Part shown: positions 27,823-37,192 of the stretch, piece by piece
How positions within the stretch are numbered: position 1 is the first letter of the stretch
Layout of the letters: the number at the start of each line of letters is the position of its first letter
NCBI RefSeq assembly: GCF_014190875.1
Contig: NZ_JACHVS010000002.1
Span: 868,001 to 932,000, forward strand
DNA: 64,000 nucleotides
Direction: 5' to 3'
Source of the DNA: Paeniglutamicibacter cryotolerans
GTDB taxonomy: Bacteria; Actinomycetota; Actinomycetes; Actinomycetales; Micrococcaceae
Notes under the pieces: model-generated
The model's database searches: none
Seen by the model: only the letters and a program-made list of their open reading frames with translations
What the model was told of the DNA's origin: nothing
Translations under genes and position numbers: made by a program

Positions 27823-28022
27823 GAAGTCTCTTTCCATAGGGGTGCGACATGCGGGGCATTGCCCGGCACCTACAGCTCCGGGCACGGCTCCGTGACTTGC
27901 CTCAAGCTTAGTAGTTCGACGCCCGCCCCTGCCAGCCGTGACCCCATGCGTCTGGTGTCTTCGCGACGCCCGATGAACTGACTATTCGCCCATATCTCCT
28001 ACTCCGGGGCTATTGTTGGCCC

Positions 28023-28754
28023 ATGCCCGATAGCTTGCACAGGCGCGCCGTGGAAATGCTCGGCGCCCGGATAGTCAATGGAACCTACCCGTCGGGCTCG
28101 GTGCTGCTTGCCAGTGAGCTGGAAGAGGAGCTCGGCGTTTCCCGTTCGGTCATCCGCGAGGCCGTGCGCGTGTTGACCTCGGCCGGACTGCTCCATTCGG
28201 TCAAGCATGTCGGCTCCCGGGTGTTGCCGTCCGAACAATGGAACCCCTATGACCCGCTGGTGATCCGCTGGCGGCTGACCGGCCCCGGCAAGAACTCGCA
28301 GCTGCGATCGCTGACCGAACTTCGTGTTGCCATCGAGCCTGTGGCCGCTGAGCTGGCCGCGCTATACGCCCCGCACGGCTTCGGTTCCGGACTGCGGGTG
28401 CTTGCGGCTTCCATGGGTGTGGCGGCCGACTCCGGGGACCTGCGCGCCTTCCTGGAGCTGGACGTCGAGTTCCATTCGAAGGTGCTGGTCGGATCGGGCA
28501 ACGAGATGTTCGCCAGCCTTGCCGGTCCCATCGGTTCGACGCTACGCGGACGTGCGGCGCTCGGCCTCCTTCCAGAACACCCGCATGGGGAACTCACGCA
28601 ATTGCACATGGATATCGCCGATGCCATCGCCACCCATGATCCGGTGCGGGCCAGGAGCTCCATGGAACTGGTAGTTCGCCGCACCATGGCCGGGACGAGC
28701 TCCGTCTGGGCAGAACAGCCGCGCGTGTTCCCTGGGCCAGCATCGAAGGGCTAG
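28023..28754 (+). CDS. GntR-family (FadR subfamily) transcription regulator, 243 aa
   Basis: An N-terminal winged helix (residues 1-70, with SELEEELGVSRSVIREAVRVL as recognition region) and a C-terminal all-helical FCD-type effector domain (about 85-225). FCD acidic/His residues are present in LDVEFHSKVL and LHMDIADAI, as in metal-dependent ligand pockets. The gene is divergent from gnd with 200 bases between starts, so control of gnd or of sugar-acid use is a reasonable inference, but no operator is certain. Confidence 0.88.
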   Translation: MPDSLHRRAVEMLGARIVNGTYPSGSVLLASELEEELGVSRSVIREAVRVLTSAGLLHSVKHVGSRVLPSEQWNPYDPLVIRWRLTGPGKNSQLRSLTELRVAIEPVAAELAALYAPHGFGSGLRVLAASMGVAADSGDLRAFLELDVEFHSKVLVGSGNEMFASLAGPIGSTLRGRAALGLLPEHPHGELTQLHMDIADAIATHDPVRARSSMELVVRRTMAGTSSVWAEQPRVFPGPASKG

Positions 28755-28930
28755 CCCGGGCGGACGCAATTTCCCACCCCCGCTTGGTCGGCGTCGGACT
28801 CAACACCGGAGTTCGCGGGTGGCAATGCCATCCATGGCGTTTCCATGGCTCTTGATTTCCACCACGCCACTGGAAACCCCTGGAAGTATCAGTATCAGGA
28901 AGCCGCAAAAACAAACGAGGTACCCGAATA

Positions 28931-28980
28931 CGAAAAAACCCGCCATTCCTTGGCATGTTGCCTGGGAATGACGGGGTTTT
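28931..28980 (-). terminator. intrinsic terminator after tRNA-Val
   Basis: On the minus strand AAAACCCCGTCATTCC pairs with GGAATGGCGGGTTTT and is followed by TTC, four bases past the tRNA 3' end. Confidence 0.88.
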
Positions 28981-28983
28981 CGT

Positions 28984-29059
28984 TGGTGGGCCCTACCGGG
29001 ATCGAACCGATGACATCCACGGTGTAAACGTGGCGCTCTACCAGCTGAGCTAAAGGCCC
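28984..29059 (-). tRNA. tRNA-Val (anticodon TAC)
   Basis: The minus strand starts GGGCCTTTAGCTCAG. The anticodon stem CCACG/CGTGG encloses TTTACAC with anticodon TAC, the T-arm reads ATCGG TTCGATC CCGGT, and the acceptor pairs as GGGCCTT with AGGGCCC (one G-T pair). A73 is followed by an encoded CCA (28986-28984). Confidence 0.96.
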
Positions 29060-29203
29060 TTACTTGCGATGCCGCTTCATTTCGCTTCCGAAGTTCATCA
29101 ACATCACGAGGAATAAATCTAGTGCATGACGTTCCAAAAAACCAAATCGACAGTACTTTGGCCCGTTTCAAACTAAAAACTAGGACCATGATTCACTGTC
29201 TGA

Positions 29204-29752
29204 TCAGTCTATTGAGTGCCCGCCGCCCAGTCCGTCGATGGCCAATCGGTAGTCGGCCAACTCTCTTGCCTGGTGGGTCGGTGTCGAGAAATGAGCGGTA
29301 ACCCGACCCTTGGAGACCAGAAACGTGGACCGTGTAGACATTCCGCGTTGCTCGTCAAAGCAACCAAAGGACTTCGAAACCGCTCCATGCGGCCAGAAGT
29401 CTGCAAGCAGGCCAAAAGAGAGGCTCATTTGCTGCGCATAAGCACGCAAGGCGTACTTGTGGTCCACGGAAACACCGTATATGCCTACACCCCGGGAACC
29501 GAACTCGGCGGCAACGGTTTCCAGTTGCGCAAGTTCTGAACTACACACCCCGGAAAAGGCGAATGGGTAGAAGACCAGAAAATAGCTGTGTTCAACCATT
29601 CTCGCTGGGTCTACGATTTCGCCGAATTGGTTGGACAACGCAAAATAAGGGACTGGCCTACCGATAATCGGCGCCGCCCCCTGGGGGCCGGAGTCCGCCG
29701 CTACGGCACCGTGTTGTGATGCCAGGGCAGCGGACCCCGAGTTATCAACCAT
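29204..29752 (-). CDS. peroxiredoxin (AhpE/BCP-like), 182 aa
   Basis: A thiol peroxidase of the AhpC/TSA superfamily. The peroxidatic motif FYPFAFSGVCSSEL contains the active Cys and nearby Thr/Ser position (Ser here), and a later Arg lies in STRSTFLV. The 35 residues before PVPYFALSNQFGE are low-complexity and unlike the family. The start is two bases after the stop of the DUF3052 gene, so the pair is co-transcribed, a pairing frequent in actinobacteria. A possible second Cys lies in KSFGCFDEQRG. Confidence 0.88.
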   Translation of the reverse strand: MVDNSGSAALASQHGAVAADSGPQGAAPIIGRPVPYFALSNQFGEIVDPARMVEHSYFLVFYPFAFSGVCSSELAQLETVAAEFGSRGVGIYGVSVDHKYALRAYAQQMSLSFGLLADFWPHGAVSKSFGCFDEQRGMSTRSTFLVSKGRVTAHFSTPTHQARELADYRLAIDGLGGGHSID

Positions 29753-29754
29753 TG

Positions 29755-30171
29755 CTAGTTCTTGCGGCGAGCCACAAGCCGCATGGCCGACCAGTCCTTG
29801 GAGACGCCTTCTGTGGACGTCACATGCAGACCGGCGGTGGGCGCCTCGGCCTGAATATCTGCCGGAGAGACATGACCGTCTCGCCCGGCCTTGGGGGTGA
29901 GTAGCCATACGGGGCCCCCACCGTCTAGGGATGTCAGTGCGTCGACCAGAGCGTCGACGAGATCACCATCATCAGCACGGAACCAGAGCATGACTGCATC
30001 AACGACCTCGTGATCGTCCTCGGTCAGAAGCTCGGAGCCAATGGCATCCTCAACTTCGTCGCGGAGGTCGAAATCGACATCATCGTCATAGCCGAGCTCT
30101 TGAATTAGCTGTCCTTCATTGAAGCCCATTTTCATGGCTGCTTCAGGCGTTGCCGGTACGGCGTCGCTCAC
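29755..30171 (-). CDS. DUF3052 family protein, 138 aa
   Basis: A small acidic protein conserved in actinobacteria, of unknown function. The family pattern is visible: MGFNEGQLIQELGYDDDVD, SELLTEDDHEVVDAVMLWFR-type acidic blocks, and GGPVWLLTPKAGRDGHV. The GTG start at 30171 is preceded by AGGAGG at six bases, an excellent site. It is encoded divergently from aceE with about 340 bases between starts, and directly upstream of the peroxiredoxin. Confidence 0.88.
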   Translation of the reverse strand: MSDAVPATPEAAMKMGFNEGQLIQELGYDDDVDFDLRDEVEDAIGSELLTEDDHEVVDAVMLWFRADDGDLVDALVDALTSLDGGGPVWLLTPKAGRDGHVSPADIQAEAPTAGLHVTSTEGVSKDWSAMRLVARRKN

Positions 30172-30508
30172 GTCACTCCTCCTGCTGGTCCTGCTGGTTT
30201 CAAGCGTCCACCTAAGCCAACACCTTTTCTTCCGCTCCATCAAGCGCAACGGCCGCAACACGCCGTATTGACCTGTTCCGCGGCTATGTTTCTTGTCACC
30301 AATGCCCATTTCCGCGACGCAAAGCCATTACGCGGCGCCTCTCGGCTACGCATCGTGCAGCCGCGCGCACTACAGTGGATGCGAAGGTCCGCGCCCGACT
30401 ACCCGACGGCGGTGGACCACCCTTTGGCGGCCAAGCCGCCGCTGCGTGCCTGCCATGGAAAACATACCTGGCCTCGCAGTTCCGCGCTGTACCCGTAACG
30501 AGGAGAAG

Positions 30509-33220
30509 ATGGACGTGGCTGTAGAGGAACATATTTCCCACATCCGCAGCGGCTTGACCAGCCAGCTACCGGATCGCGATCCCGAAGAAACCGCCGAATG
30601 GATCGAATCCTTCGATGACCTGGTCGAAACCCAAGGCACCGAACGCGCCCAATACATCGTGCGCTCACTACTCCAGCGCGCCGGCGCCAAAAGCGTCGGA
30701 GTGCCCATGGTGACCACCACCGACTACGTCAACACCATCCCCGTGGACCAGGAACCGGACTTCCCCGGCGATGAACAAGTCGAACGCCGCTACCGCGCCT
30801 GGATGCGCTGGAACGCCGCCGTGATGGTCCACCGCGGCCAACGCCCCGGGGTGGGCGTCGGCGGACACATCTCCACCTACGCCGGTGCCGCCACCCTCTA
30901 CGAGGTCGGCTTCAACCACTTCTTCAAGGGCAAGGACCACCCCTCCGGCGGAGACCAGGTCTTCTTCCAGGGCCACGCCTCACCCGGCATGTACGCCCGC
31001 GCGTTCATGGAAGGGCGCCTGAGCGAAGAAGACCTCGACGGCTTCCGCCAGGAAAAGTCCCGCAAGGGCCACGCCCTGCCCTCCTATCCGCACCCGCGCT
31101 CCATGCCGGACTTCTGGGAATTCCCGACCGTGTCCATGGGCATCGGCCCGATGAACGCGATCTATCAGGCCCAATCCAACCGCTACCTGCAAAACCGCGG
31201 CATCAAGGACACCTCCGGCCAGCACGTCTGGGCGTTTTTGGGCGACGGTGAAATGGACGAGCCCGAATCGCGCGGCCTGCTCCAGCTCGCCGCCAACGAA
31301 CACCTCGACAACCTGACCTTCGTGGTGAACTGCAACCTGCAGCGCCTTGACGGCCCGGTGCGCGGCAACGGCAAGATCATGCAGGAACTCGAGGCCTTCT
31401 TCCGCGGCGCCGGCTGGAACGTCATCAAGGTCGTCTGGGGCCGGGAGTGGGATGCCCTGCTGGACGCCGACACCGATAACTCCCTGGTCGAGATCATGAA
31501 CCAGACACCGGACGGGGACTACCAGACCTACAAGGCAGAATCCGGCGGCTTCGTGCGCGAGCACTTCTTCGGCAAGTCCCCGCAGACCAAGGAAATGGTC
31601 GCGGACATGTCCGACACGCAGATCTGGAACCTCAAGCGCGGTGGCCACGATTACCACAAGATGTACGCCGCCTATAAGGCAGCCACCGAGTTCAAGGGCA
31701 AGCCGACGGTCATCCTGACCAAGACGGTCAAGGGCTACGGCCTGGGCCCGCACTTCGAGGGCCGCAACGCGACCCACCAGATGAAGAAGCTGACCCTGGA
31801 GGACCTCAAGGCCTTCCGCGACCACCTGCGCATCCCGATCACCGATGAGCAGCTTGAAGCCGACCCGTACCTGCCCCCGTACTACCACCCGGGCATGGAC
31901 GCACCGGAAATCGAGTACATGATGGAGCACCGCGCGGCCCTCGGCGGCGCCGTTCCCTCGCGCCGCAAGGATTCCAAGCCCATCCACCTGCCCGAGGACA
32001 AGGCCTACGAGGTCGCGGCCCGCGGTTCGGGCAAGCAGGAGGCCGCCACCACGATGGCCTTCGTGCGCCTGCTCAAGGACCTGATGCGCGACAAGGACTT
32101 CGGCAAGCGCGTGGTGCCGGTGGTTCCCGATGAGTCCCGCACCTTCGGCATGGACTCGTTCTTCCCCACGGCGAAGATCTACAACCCGGGCGGACAGAAC
32201 TACCTTTCGGTGGACCGCGAACTGGTCCTGGCCTACAAGGAGTCGGTCTCCGGGCAGCTGATCCACCCGGGCATCAACGAGGCCGGTGCGGTGGCCGCGT
32301 TCACCGCCGCCGGTACCTCCTATGCCACGCATGATGAGCCGCTGGTGCCGATCTACGTGTTCTACTCGATGTTCGGCTTCCAGCGCACCGGCGATGCCTT
32401 CTGGGCCGCCGGGGACCAGATGGCCCGCGGGTTCATCATGGGTGCCACCGCCGGGCGCACCACGCTGACCGGCGAGGGGCTGCAGCACGCCGACGGGCAC
32501 TCCCCGATCCTGGCCTCGACCAACCCGGCGGTAATCACCTACGATCCGGCCTACGGCTATGAGATCGGGCATATCATGAAGGCCGGCCTTCAGCGCATGT
32601 ATGGCGGGAAGCATGAGGATCCGAACGTGATGTACTACATCACGTTGTATAACGAGCCGTACCAGCAGCCCAAGGAGCCCGAGGACCTGGACGTCGCCGG
32701 TGTGCTCGGCGGCATCTACCTGGCCTCCCCGGCCACGGTCGATGGCCCGCGTGCGCAGCTGCTGGCCTCGGGCGTGGCGGTACCCTGGACCATCGAGGCC
32801 CAGCGCCTGCTGGCCCAGGAGTGGGGGGTGTCGGCCGATGTCTGGTCGGTCACCAGCTGGAACGAGCTGCGCCGCGACGGCCTGGCAGCCGAGGAGGAAT
32901 CCTTCATGGACCCCACGGCCGAACCGCGGGTACCGTTTGTCACCGCGCAGCTGGCCGGGGCCACCGGTCCGGTGATCGCCGTGACCGACTACATGAAGGC
33001 CGTACCGGACCAGATCCGCCAGTTCGTCCCGAACGAGTTCGCCACGCTGGGCGCCGACGGCTTCGGCTTCTCGGACACCCGTGCAGCAGCGCGCCGCTTC
33101 TTCAAGATCGACGCCCACTCCGTGGTCGTCCGCACCCTGCAGATGCTCGCCAAGCGCGGAGAGGTGGATGCCTCGGTTCCGGCCGCCGCGTTCGCCAAGT
33201 ACAAGCTCGACGAAATCTAG
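30509..33220 (+). CDS. aceE: pyruvate dehydrogenase E1 component, homodimeric, 903 aa
   Basis: The thiamine-diphosphate-dependent decarboxylase of the pyruvate dehydrogenase complex, feeding acetyl-CoA to the TCA cycle and, here, to the adjacent fatty acid genes. The length (about 900 residues) and the blocks [28 protein letters not shown] (ThDP/Mg motif GDG), [19 protein letters not shown] and [18 protein letters not shown] are those of the single-chain E1. ATG 30509 has GAGGAG just upstream; the open frame before it is not conserved. E2 and E3 genes are not in the window. It ends 145 bases before the regulator gene. Confidence 0.97.
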   Translation: MDVAVEEHISHIRSGLTSQLPDRDPEETAEWIESFDDLVETQGTERAQYIVRSLLQRAGAKSVGVPMVTTTDYVNTIPVDQEPDFPGDEQVERRYRAWMRWNAAVMVHRGQRPGVGVGGHISTYAGAATLYEVGFNHFFKGKDHPSGGDQVFFQGHASPGMYARAFMEGRLSEEDLDGFRQEKSRKGHALPSYPHPRSMPDFWEFPTVSMGIGPMNAIYQAQSNRYLQNRGIKDTSGQHVWAFLGDGEMDEPESRGLLQLAANEHLDNLTFVVNCNLQRLDGPVRGNGKIMQELEAFFRGAGWNVIKVVWGREWDALLDADTDNSLVEIMNQTPDGDYQTYKAESGGFVREHFFGKSPQTKEMVADMSDTQIWNLKRGGHDYHKMYAAYKAATEFKGKPTVILTKTVKGYGLGPHFEGRNATHQMKKLTLEDLKAFRDHLRIPITDEQLEADPYLPPYYHPGMDAPEIEYMMEHRAALGGAVPSRRKDSKPIHLPEDKAYEVAARGSGKQEAATTMAFVRLLKDLMRDKDFGKRVVPVVPDESRTFGMDSFFPTAKIYNPGGQNYLSVDRELVLAYKESVSGQLIHPGINEAGAVAAFTAAGTSYATHDEPLVPIYVFYSMFGFQRTGDAFWAAGDQMARGFIMGATAGRTTLTGEGLQHADGHSPILASTNPAVITYDPAYGYEIGHIMKAGLQRMYGGKHEDPNVMYYITLYNEPYQQPKEPEDLDVAGVLGGIYLASPATVDGPRAQLLASGVAVPWTIEAQRLLAQEWGVSADVWSVTSWNELRRDGLAAEEESFMDPTAEPRVPFVTAQLAGATGPVIAVTDYMKAVPDQIRQFVPNEFATLGADGFGFSDTRAAARRFFKIDAHSVVVRTLQMLAKRGEVDASVPAAAFAKYKLDEI

Positions 33221-33264
33221 TCGGACCACGGCGCTAGCGCCCGAGGGTTTTCACCCCTTCCCGG

Positions 33265-33313
33265 CCGGGGTGGGGCAGTCGGTTCACACCGGTTGCCCCA
33301 CCCCGGCTTTTTG
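33265..33313 (+). terminator. intrinsic terminator after aceE
   Basis: Arms CCGGGGTGGGGCA and TGCCCCACCCCGG flank a loop that itself contains a short ACCGGTTG/CGGTT pairing, followed by CTTTTTG. Confidence 0.9.
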
Positions 33314-33364
33314 TGCGAACCCCACAAAATGGAGCACGGCGTCCCCGGTGCGTATCCTCGATGT

Positions 33365-34579
33365 ATGAGCGATGATATTTCTTCCCTGCCGGCCGGCCGG
33401 ATCCGACCGGTTCGGCAGGCCAAGGCCACTCCTGACACGCTGGCCAGGCTCAAGTCGCATCTGGGCGTGCTCTCGACCGTCGCACTGAAACACCTTGACC
33501 AGTCGCTGCCCTGGTACCGCGGCCTGCGCCCCGAGGAGCGCGCCGCGCTGGGCCTCGTTGCCCAGAAGGGCATCGCCTCGTTTGTCACCTGGTACGAACG
33601 GCCCACCACTTCCCCGCAGTGGGTGATTACCGACGTCTTCGGCGGAGCGCCCAGCGAGCTGACCAGGTCCATCAGCCTGCAGAAGGCCCTCCAGCTGATC
33701 CGCACCATCGTGGAGGTCGTGGAGTCCCAGGTCCCGGATCTGGCCCCGGAGGCCGAACACCAGCAGCTGCGCGAGGCCGTGCTGCGCTACTCCCGCGAGG
33801 TGGCCTTTGCCGCCGCCGACGTCTATGCCCGTGCCGCCGAATCCCGCGGTGCCTGGGACAGCCGGCTCGAGGCGCTCGTGGTCGATGCGGTGTTGCGCGG
33901 GGAAAGCCCCGATTCACTGCGTTCACGCATCTCGGCCGTCGGCTGGAAATCACATGACAACATCACCCTGGTCATCGGCTCGACCCCCGCGGTGGCCGGC
34001 GCCAGCTTTGTCTCGGAACTGCGCCGGGCCTCGCTGCGCATTGCCCGCGACTGCCTGGTCGGCATCCAGGGCGAACGGCTAATCCTGATGCTCGGTGGCG
34101 CCGAGGAATCGGCGGCCGGCCTTGAACGGCTCAGCGGGTACTTCGGCGAGGGGCCGGTGGTCTACGGCCCGGTCGCCGCCACGCTGAAGGAGGCCCCGAG
34201 CTCTGCCCAGGCGGCGTTCGCCGGGATCGCAGCTGCCCGCGCCTGGCCACTGGCGCCGCGCCCGGTCGCGGCTGATGACCTGTGGCCCGAACGGGTCATG
34301 AACGGGGACGCGGCGGCTCGAATCTCACTGATCCAGGGTATCTACAACCCCCTGGTCAAGGCCGGCAACGGCCTGGTGGAGACGCTGTCGAGCTATCTTG
34401 CCCTGGGCCATTCGCTCGAGGGAACCGCCCGCGAACTGTTCGTGCATGCCAATACGGTGCGTTACCGCCTCAAGCGCGTCTGCGATGTCACCGGATGGGA
34501 TCCGCTGCTTCCCCGGGAGGCGTTTGTTTTGCAGACGGCACTCGTTGTGGGACGCTTGGACGTCGAACCGGAATTGTAG
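33365..34579 (+). CDS. fasR: PucR-type regulator, FasR-like, 404 aa
   Basis: A transcription regulator with an N-terminal variable region (about 1-150), a middle GGDEF-like PucR domain and a C-terminal helix-turn-helix (HSLEGTARELFVHANTVRYR, about residues 354-373). Its position directly upstream of fabD-fabH-acpP-fabF is the same as that of FasR in Streptomyces, a PucR-type activator of this operon, so the same role is inferred from synteny and domain type. The gene ends about 75 bases before fabD. In Streptomyces the ligand is not certain. Confidence 0.82.
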   Translation: MSDDISSLPAGRIRPVRQAKATPDTLARLKSHLGVLSTVALKHLDQSLPWYRGLRPEERAALGLVAQKGIASFVTWYERPTTSPQWVITDVFGGAPSELTRSISLQKALQLIRTIVEVVESQVPDLAPEAEHQQLREAVLRYSREVAFAAADVYARAAESRGAWDSRLEALVVDAVLRGESPDSLRSRISAVGWKSHDNITLVIGSTPAVAGASFVSELRRASLRIARDCLVGIQGERLILMLGGAEESAAGLERLSGYFGEGPVVYGPVAATLKEAPSSAQAAFAGIAAARAWPLAPRPVAADDLWPERVMNGDAAARISLIQGIYNPLVKAGNGLVETLSSYLALGHSLEGTARELFVHANTVRYRLKRVCDVTGWDPLLPREAFVLQTALVVGRLDVEPEL

Positions 34580-34656
34580 GAAACCTCTAAAACCATGCCG
34601 GGAGGTTGGTGTGTGAAAACACCCATGTCCGGCAACATATTTGGAAAGCTGGAATA

Positions 34657-35598
34657 GTGCTAGCAATCGTCTGCCCTGGACAGGGCTCCCAGACCCCCGG
34701 ATTCCTCACCCCCTGGCTTGAGGTGCCCGGTGTCGCCGCGCATCTGGCCACCCTTTCCGAGCTGACCGGACGCGACCTGCTCGCCCACGGCACCGTCTCT
34801 GACGAGGAAACCATCAAAGACACTGCCGTCGCCCAGCCGCTGATCGTGGCAGCAGGCCTGGTCACGGCAGGCGCCTTGTTCGGCGGCGACATCCCCGCCG
34901 GCGTCCTGCTGGCCGGACACTCCGTCGGCGAGATCACCGCCTCGGCCCTGGCCGGCGCGTTGGACGAAGCCGACGCCATGCTCTTCGTGCGTGAACGTGC
35001 CAACGCCATGGCCCAGTCCGCCGCAACCACTCCCACGGGCATGGCCGCGGTGCTCGGCGGTGATCCTGACGACGTACTGGCTGCCATCGCATCTGCCGGC
35101 CTCACGGCGGCCAACGCCAACGGCGGCGGCCAGATCGTTGCTGCCGGGACCCTGGAGGAGATCGCAGCCTTCGCCGCGAATCCGCCGGCCAAGGCCCGCG
35201 TGATTCCGCTGAAGGTGGCGGGCGCCTTCCACACCCGACACATGGCTCCGGCTGTAGACGTGCTCAACACGCTGGTCCCGGCGTTGACCCCGCGCGATCC
35301 CGCGGCGATCCTGCTGAGCAATTTCGACGGCAGGGCGGTGTCCGGCGGAGCAGCCAATCTCGCCTCGCTCGTCGCCCAGGTTTCCCGCCCGGTCCGCTGG
35401 GACAGGTGCATGGAGGAAATGGCTGCAGCGGGCGTCACCGGCATTCTCGAGCTCTCCCCCGCAGGAACCCTCGTGGGCCTGGCCAAGCGCGGGCTCAAGG
35501 GAACCGCCACCCTGGCACTGAAGTCCCCAGAAGATCTCGATTCGGCCCGCGCCTTCGTCGCCGAACACAATGCCGACGCAGTACAGGAAGAGAACTAA
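34657..35598 (+). CDS. fabD: malonyl-CoA:ACP transacylase, 313 aa
   Basis: Transfers malonyl from CoA to acyl carrier protein. The N-terminal CPGQGSQTPG, the nucleophile elbow GHSVGE (Ser 89) and GAFHTRHM (active His) are intact. The start is GTG 34657, giving LAIVCPGQGSQ as in the family; GGAAAG lies upstream. Its TAA stop lies two bases before the fabH ATG, so translation is probably coupled. First of four fatty acid synthesis genes. Confidence 0.96.
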   Translation: MLAIVCPGQGSQTPGFLTPWLEVPGVAAHLATLSELTGRDLLAHGTVSDEETIKDTAVAQPLIVAAGLVTAGALFGGDIPAGVLLAGHSVGEITASALAGALDEADAMLFVRERANAMAQSAATTPTGMAAVLGGDPDDVLAAIASAGLTAANANGGGQIVAAGTLEEIAAFAANPPAKARVIPLKVAGAFHTRHMAPAVDVLNTLVPALTPRDPAAILLSNFDGRAVSGGAANLASLVAQVSRPVRWDRCMEEMAAAGVTGILELSPAGTLVGLAKRGLKGTATLALKSPEDLDSARAFVAEHNADAVQEEN

Positions 35599-35600
35599 CC

Positions 35601-36656
35601 ATGTCCATCGTCATGAAGCAGGAAACAGCCCGCGAGTTCAGCCGCATCCACGGAGTCGGCTCCTTCCGCCCGCAGAACTTCGTCACCAACGACGAGGTCT
35701 GCCAGTGGATCGACTCCTCCGACGAGTGGATCCGCCAGCGCACCGGCATCATTACCCGCGCCCGCGCCGATGCCGAAACCTCACTGCTGGACATGGCAGA
35801 GGCCGCCGGCCGTGCCGCTCTGGAAAGCGCCGGGATATCAGGGGATCAGCTCGGAGCCGTCATCGTCTCCACGGTCACCTTCCCGTACGCCACACCGTCG
35901 GCCGCCGCCGCGCTGGCCGACCGACTGGGCGCAACGCCGGCCCCGGCCTTCGACATCTCGGCGGCCTGCGCCGGATACTGCTATGGCGTGGCCCAGGCGG
36001 ACGCCCTGGTGCGCTCGGGCATGGCCGAGTACGTCCTGGTCATTGGCGCCGAGAAGCTCTCGGACTACATCGACAACCACGAGCGGACCATCTCCTTCCT
36101 GCTCGGCGACGGCGCCGGCGCCGTAGTCATCGGCCCTTCGGACTCCCCCGGCATCTCGCCGTCGGTGTGGGGATCGGACGGCGGCAAGTGGGATGCCATC
36201 GGCATGACCCACTCGATGATGGACCTGCGCGATGTCGCGCTGCAGGCCGAATCCAGCCCGGACGGCACAGCCCTGGTGGCGGGCACCGAGGCCAAACTAT
36301 GGCCGACCCTGCGCCAGGACGGCCAGACCGTCTTCCGCTGGGCCGTCTGGGAAATGGCCAAGATGGCGAAGCTTGCCCTGGAAAAGGCCGGCGTCACCGC
36401 CGAGGACCTGGTCGCCTTCCTTCCGCACCAGGCCAACATGCGCATCATCGATGAGATGGTCAAGCAGCTGAAGCTTCCCGAATCCGTCGTTGTGGCGCGG
36501 GACATTGCCGAGTCCGGCAACACCTCGGCAGCCTCCATTCCGATGGCCATGGACCGCATGCTGAAGACGAATCCAGAGCTGTCCGGGGGGCTGGCACTGC
36601 AGATCGGTTTCGGTGCCGGTGTGGTCTTCGGCGCGCAGGTCGTGGTCCTGCCCTAG
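35601..36656 (+). CDS. fabH: beta-ketoacyl-ACP synthase III, 351 aa
   Basis: Starts each fatty acid chain by condensing an acyl-CoA with malonyl-ACP; the branched chains of this group come from this enzyme's primer choice. The catalytic triad is Cys 123 (DISAACAGYCYG), His in LPHQANMR and Asn in ESGNTSAASIP. The protein has about 15 extra N-terminal residues before IHGVGSFRP. It is the second gene of the operon. Confidence 0.96.
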   Translation: MSIVMKQETAREFSRIHGVGSFRPQNFVTNDEVCQWIDSSDEWIRQRTGIITRARADAETSLLDMAEAAGRAALESAGISGDQLGAVIVSTVTFPYATPSAAAALADRLGATPAPAFDISAACAGYCYGVAQADALVRSGMAEYVLVIGAEKLSDYIDNHERTISFLLGDGAGAVVIGPSDSPGISPSVWGSDGGKWDAIGMTHSMMDLRDVALQAESSPDGTALVAGTEAKLWPTLRQDGQTVFRWAVWEMAKMAKLALEKAGVTAEDLVAFLPHQANMRIIDEMVKQLKLPESVVVARDIAESGNTSAASIPMAMDRMLKTNPELSGGLALQIGFGAGVVFGAQVVVLP

Positions 36657-36750
36657 GCTTGTCCCCGGGAAACCACCCATATTCCGGACCGCCACCCGCG
36701 GTCTGAACAATCGTCGGGACATTTCCCGGCAAAACATGAAGGGAGCCATC

Positions 36751-36996
36751 ATGGCTAGCAACGAAGAGATCCTGGCCGGTCTGGCCGAGATCGTCAACGA
36801 AGAGACCGGCCTTGCCACGGATGCCGTGGAAATGGACAAGTCCTTCACCGAGGACCTTGACATCGACTCCATCTCGATGATGACCATCGTGGTCAACGCC
36901 GAAGAGAAGTTCGACGTGAAGATCCCGGACGAAGAGGTCAAAAACCTCAAGACCGTTGCCGATGCAGTTAACTTCATCGCCGGCGCACAGGCCTAA
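36751..36996 (+). CDS. acpP: acyl carrier protein, 81 aa
   Basis: Carries growing acyl chains on a phosphopantetheine arm attached to Ser 40 in DLDIDSISMM. It is acidic and helical, of standard length. GAAGGGAG lies upstream of the ATG. The gene is followed by a stable hairpin before fabF, which may set their relative expression, since ACP is usually needed in excess. Confidence 0.97.
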   Translation: MASNEEILAGLAEIVNEETGLATDAVEMDKSFTEDLDIDSISMMTIVVNAEEKFDVKIPDEEVKNLKTVADAVNFIAGAQA

Positions 36997-37049
36997 ATAG
37001 CCGTCGGGAAGTGCACCGCGCCCATATGGGCCGGGGGCACGCCCGTGGC

Positions 37050-37101
37050 GGGGCCGATCGGGGGCATCGTTCCCGATCGGCCCCGCTGCCCCTGAATTTT
37101 T
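37050..37101 (+). terminator. hairpin between acpP and fabF
   Basis: GGGGCCGATCGGG (37050-37062) pairs perfectly with CCCGATCGGCCCC (37072-37084). The only T-run, TTTTT, lies 13 bases further on. It may be a partial terminator or an mRNA-stabilising structure that raises acpP over fabF. Confidence 0.6.
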
Positions 37102-37192
37102 GCAGACGGCGCGTGGCCTGACACCTAGTCCCGGCCCCGCATCAAGCCGAAGCGGCATTCCCCGCACCCTTCCCCCAGGAGAGAGTTTCACG

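Noticed and set aside
30980..33229. A 749-codon minus-strand frame
   Set aside because: Antisense to aceE, whose conserved motifs are complete; the frame is open only because of GC-rich codon bias.
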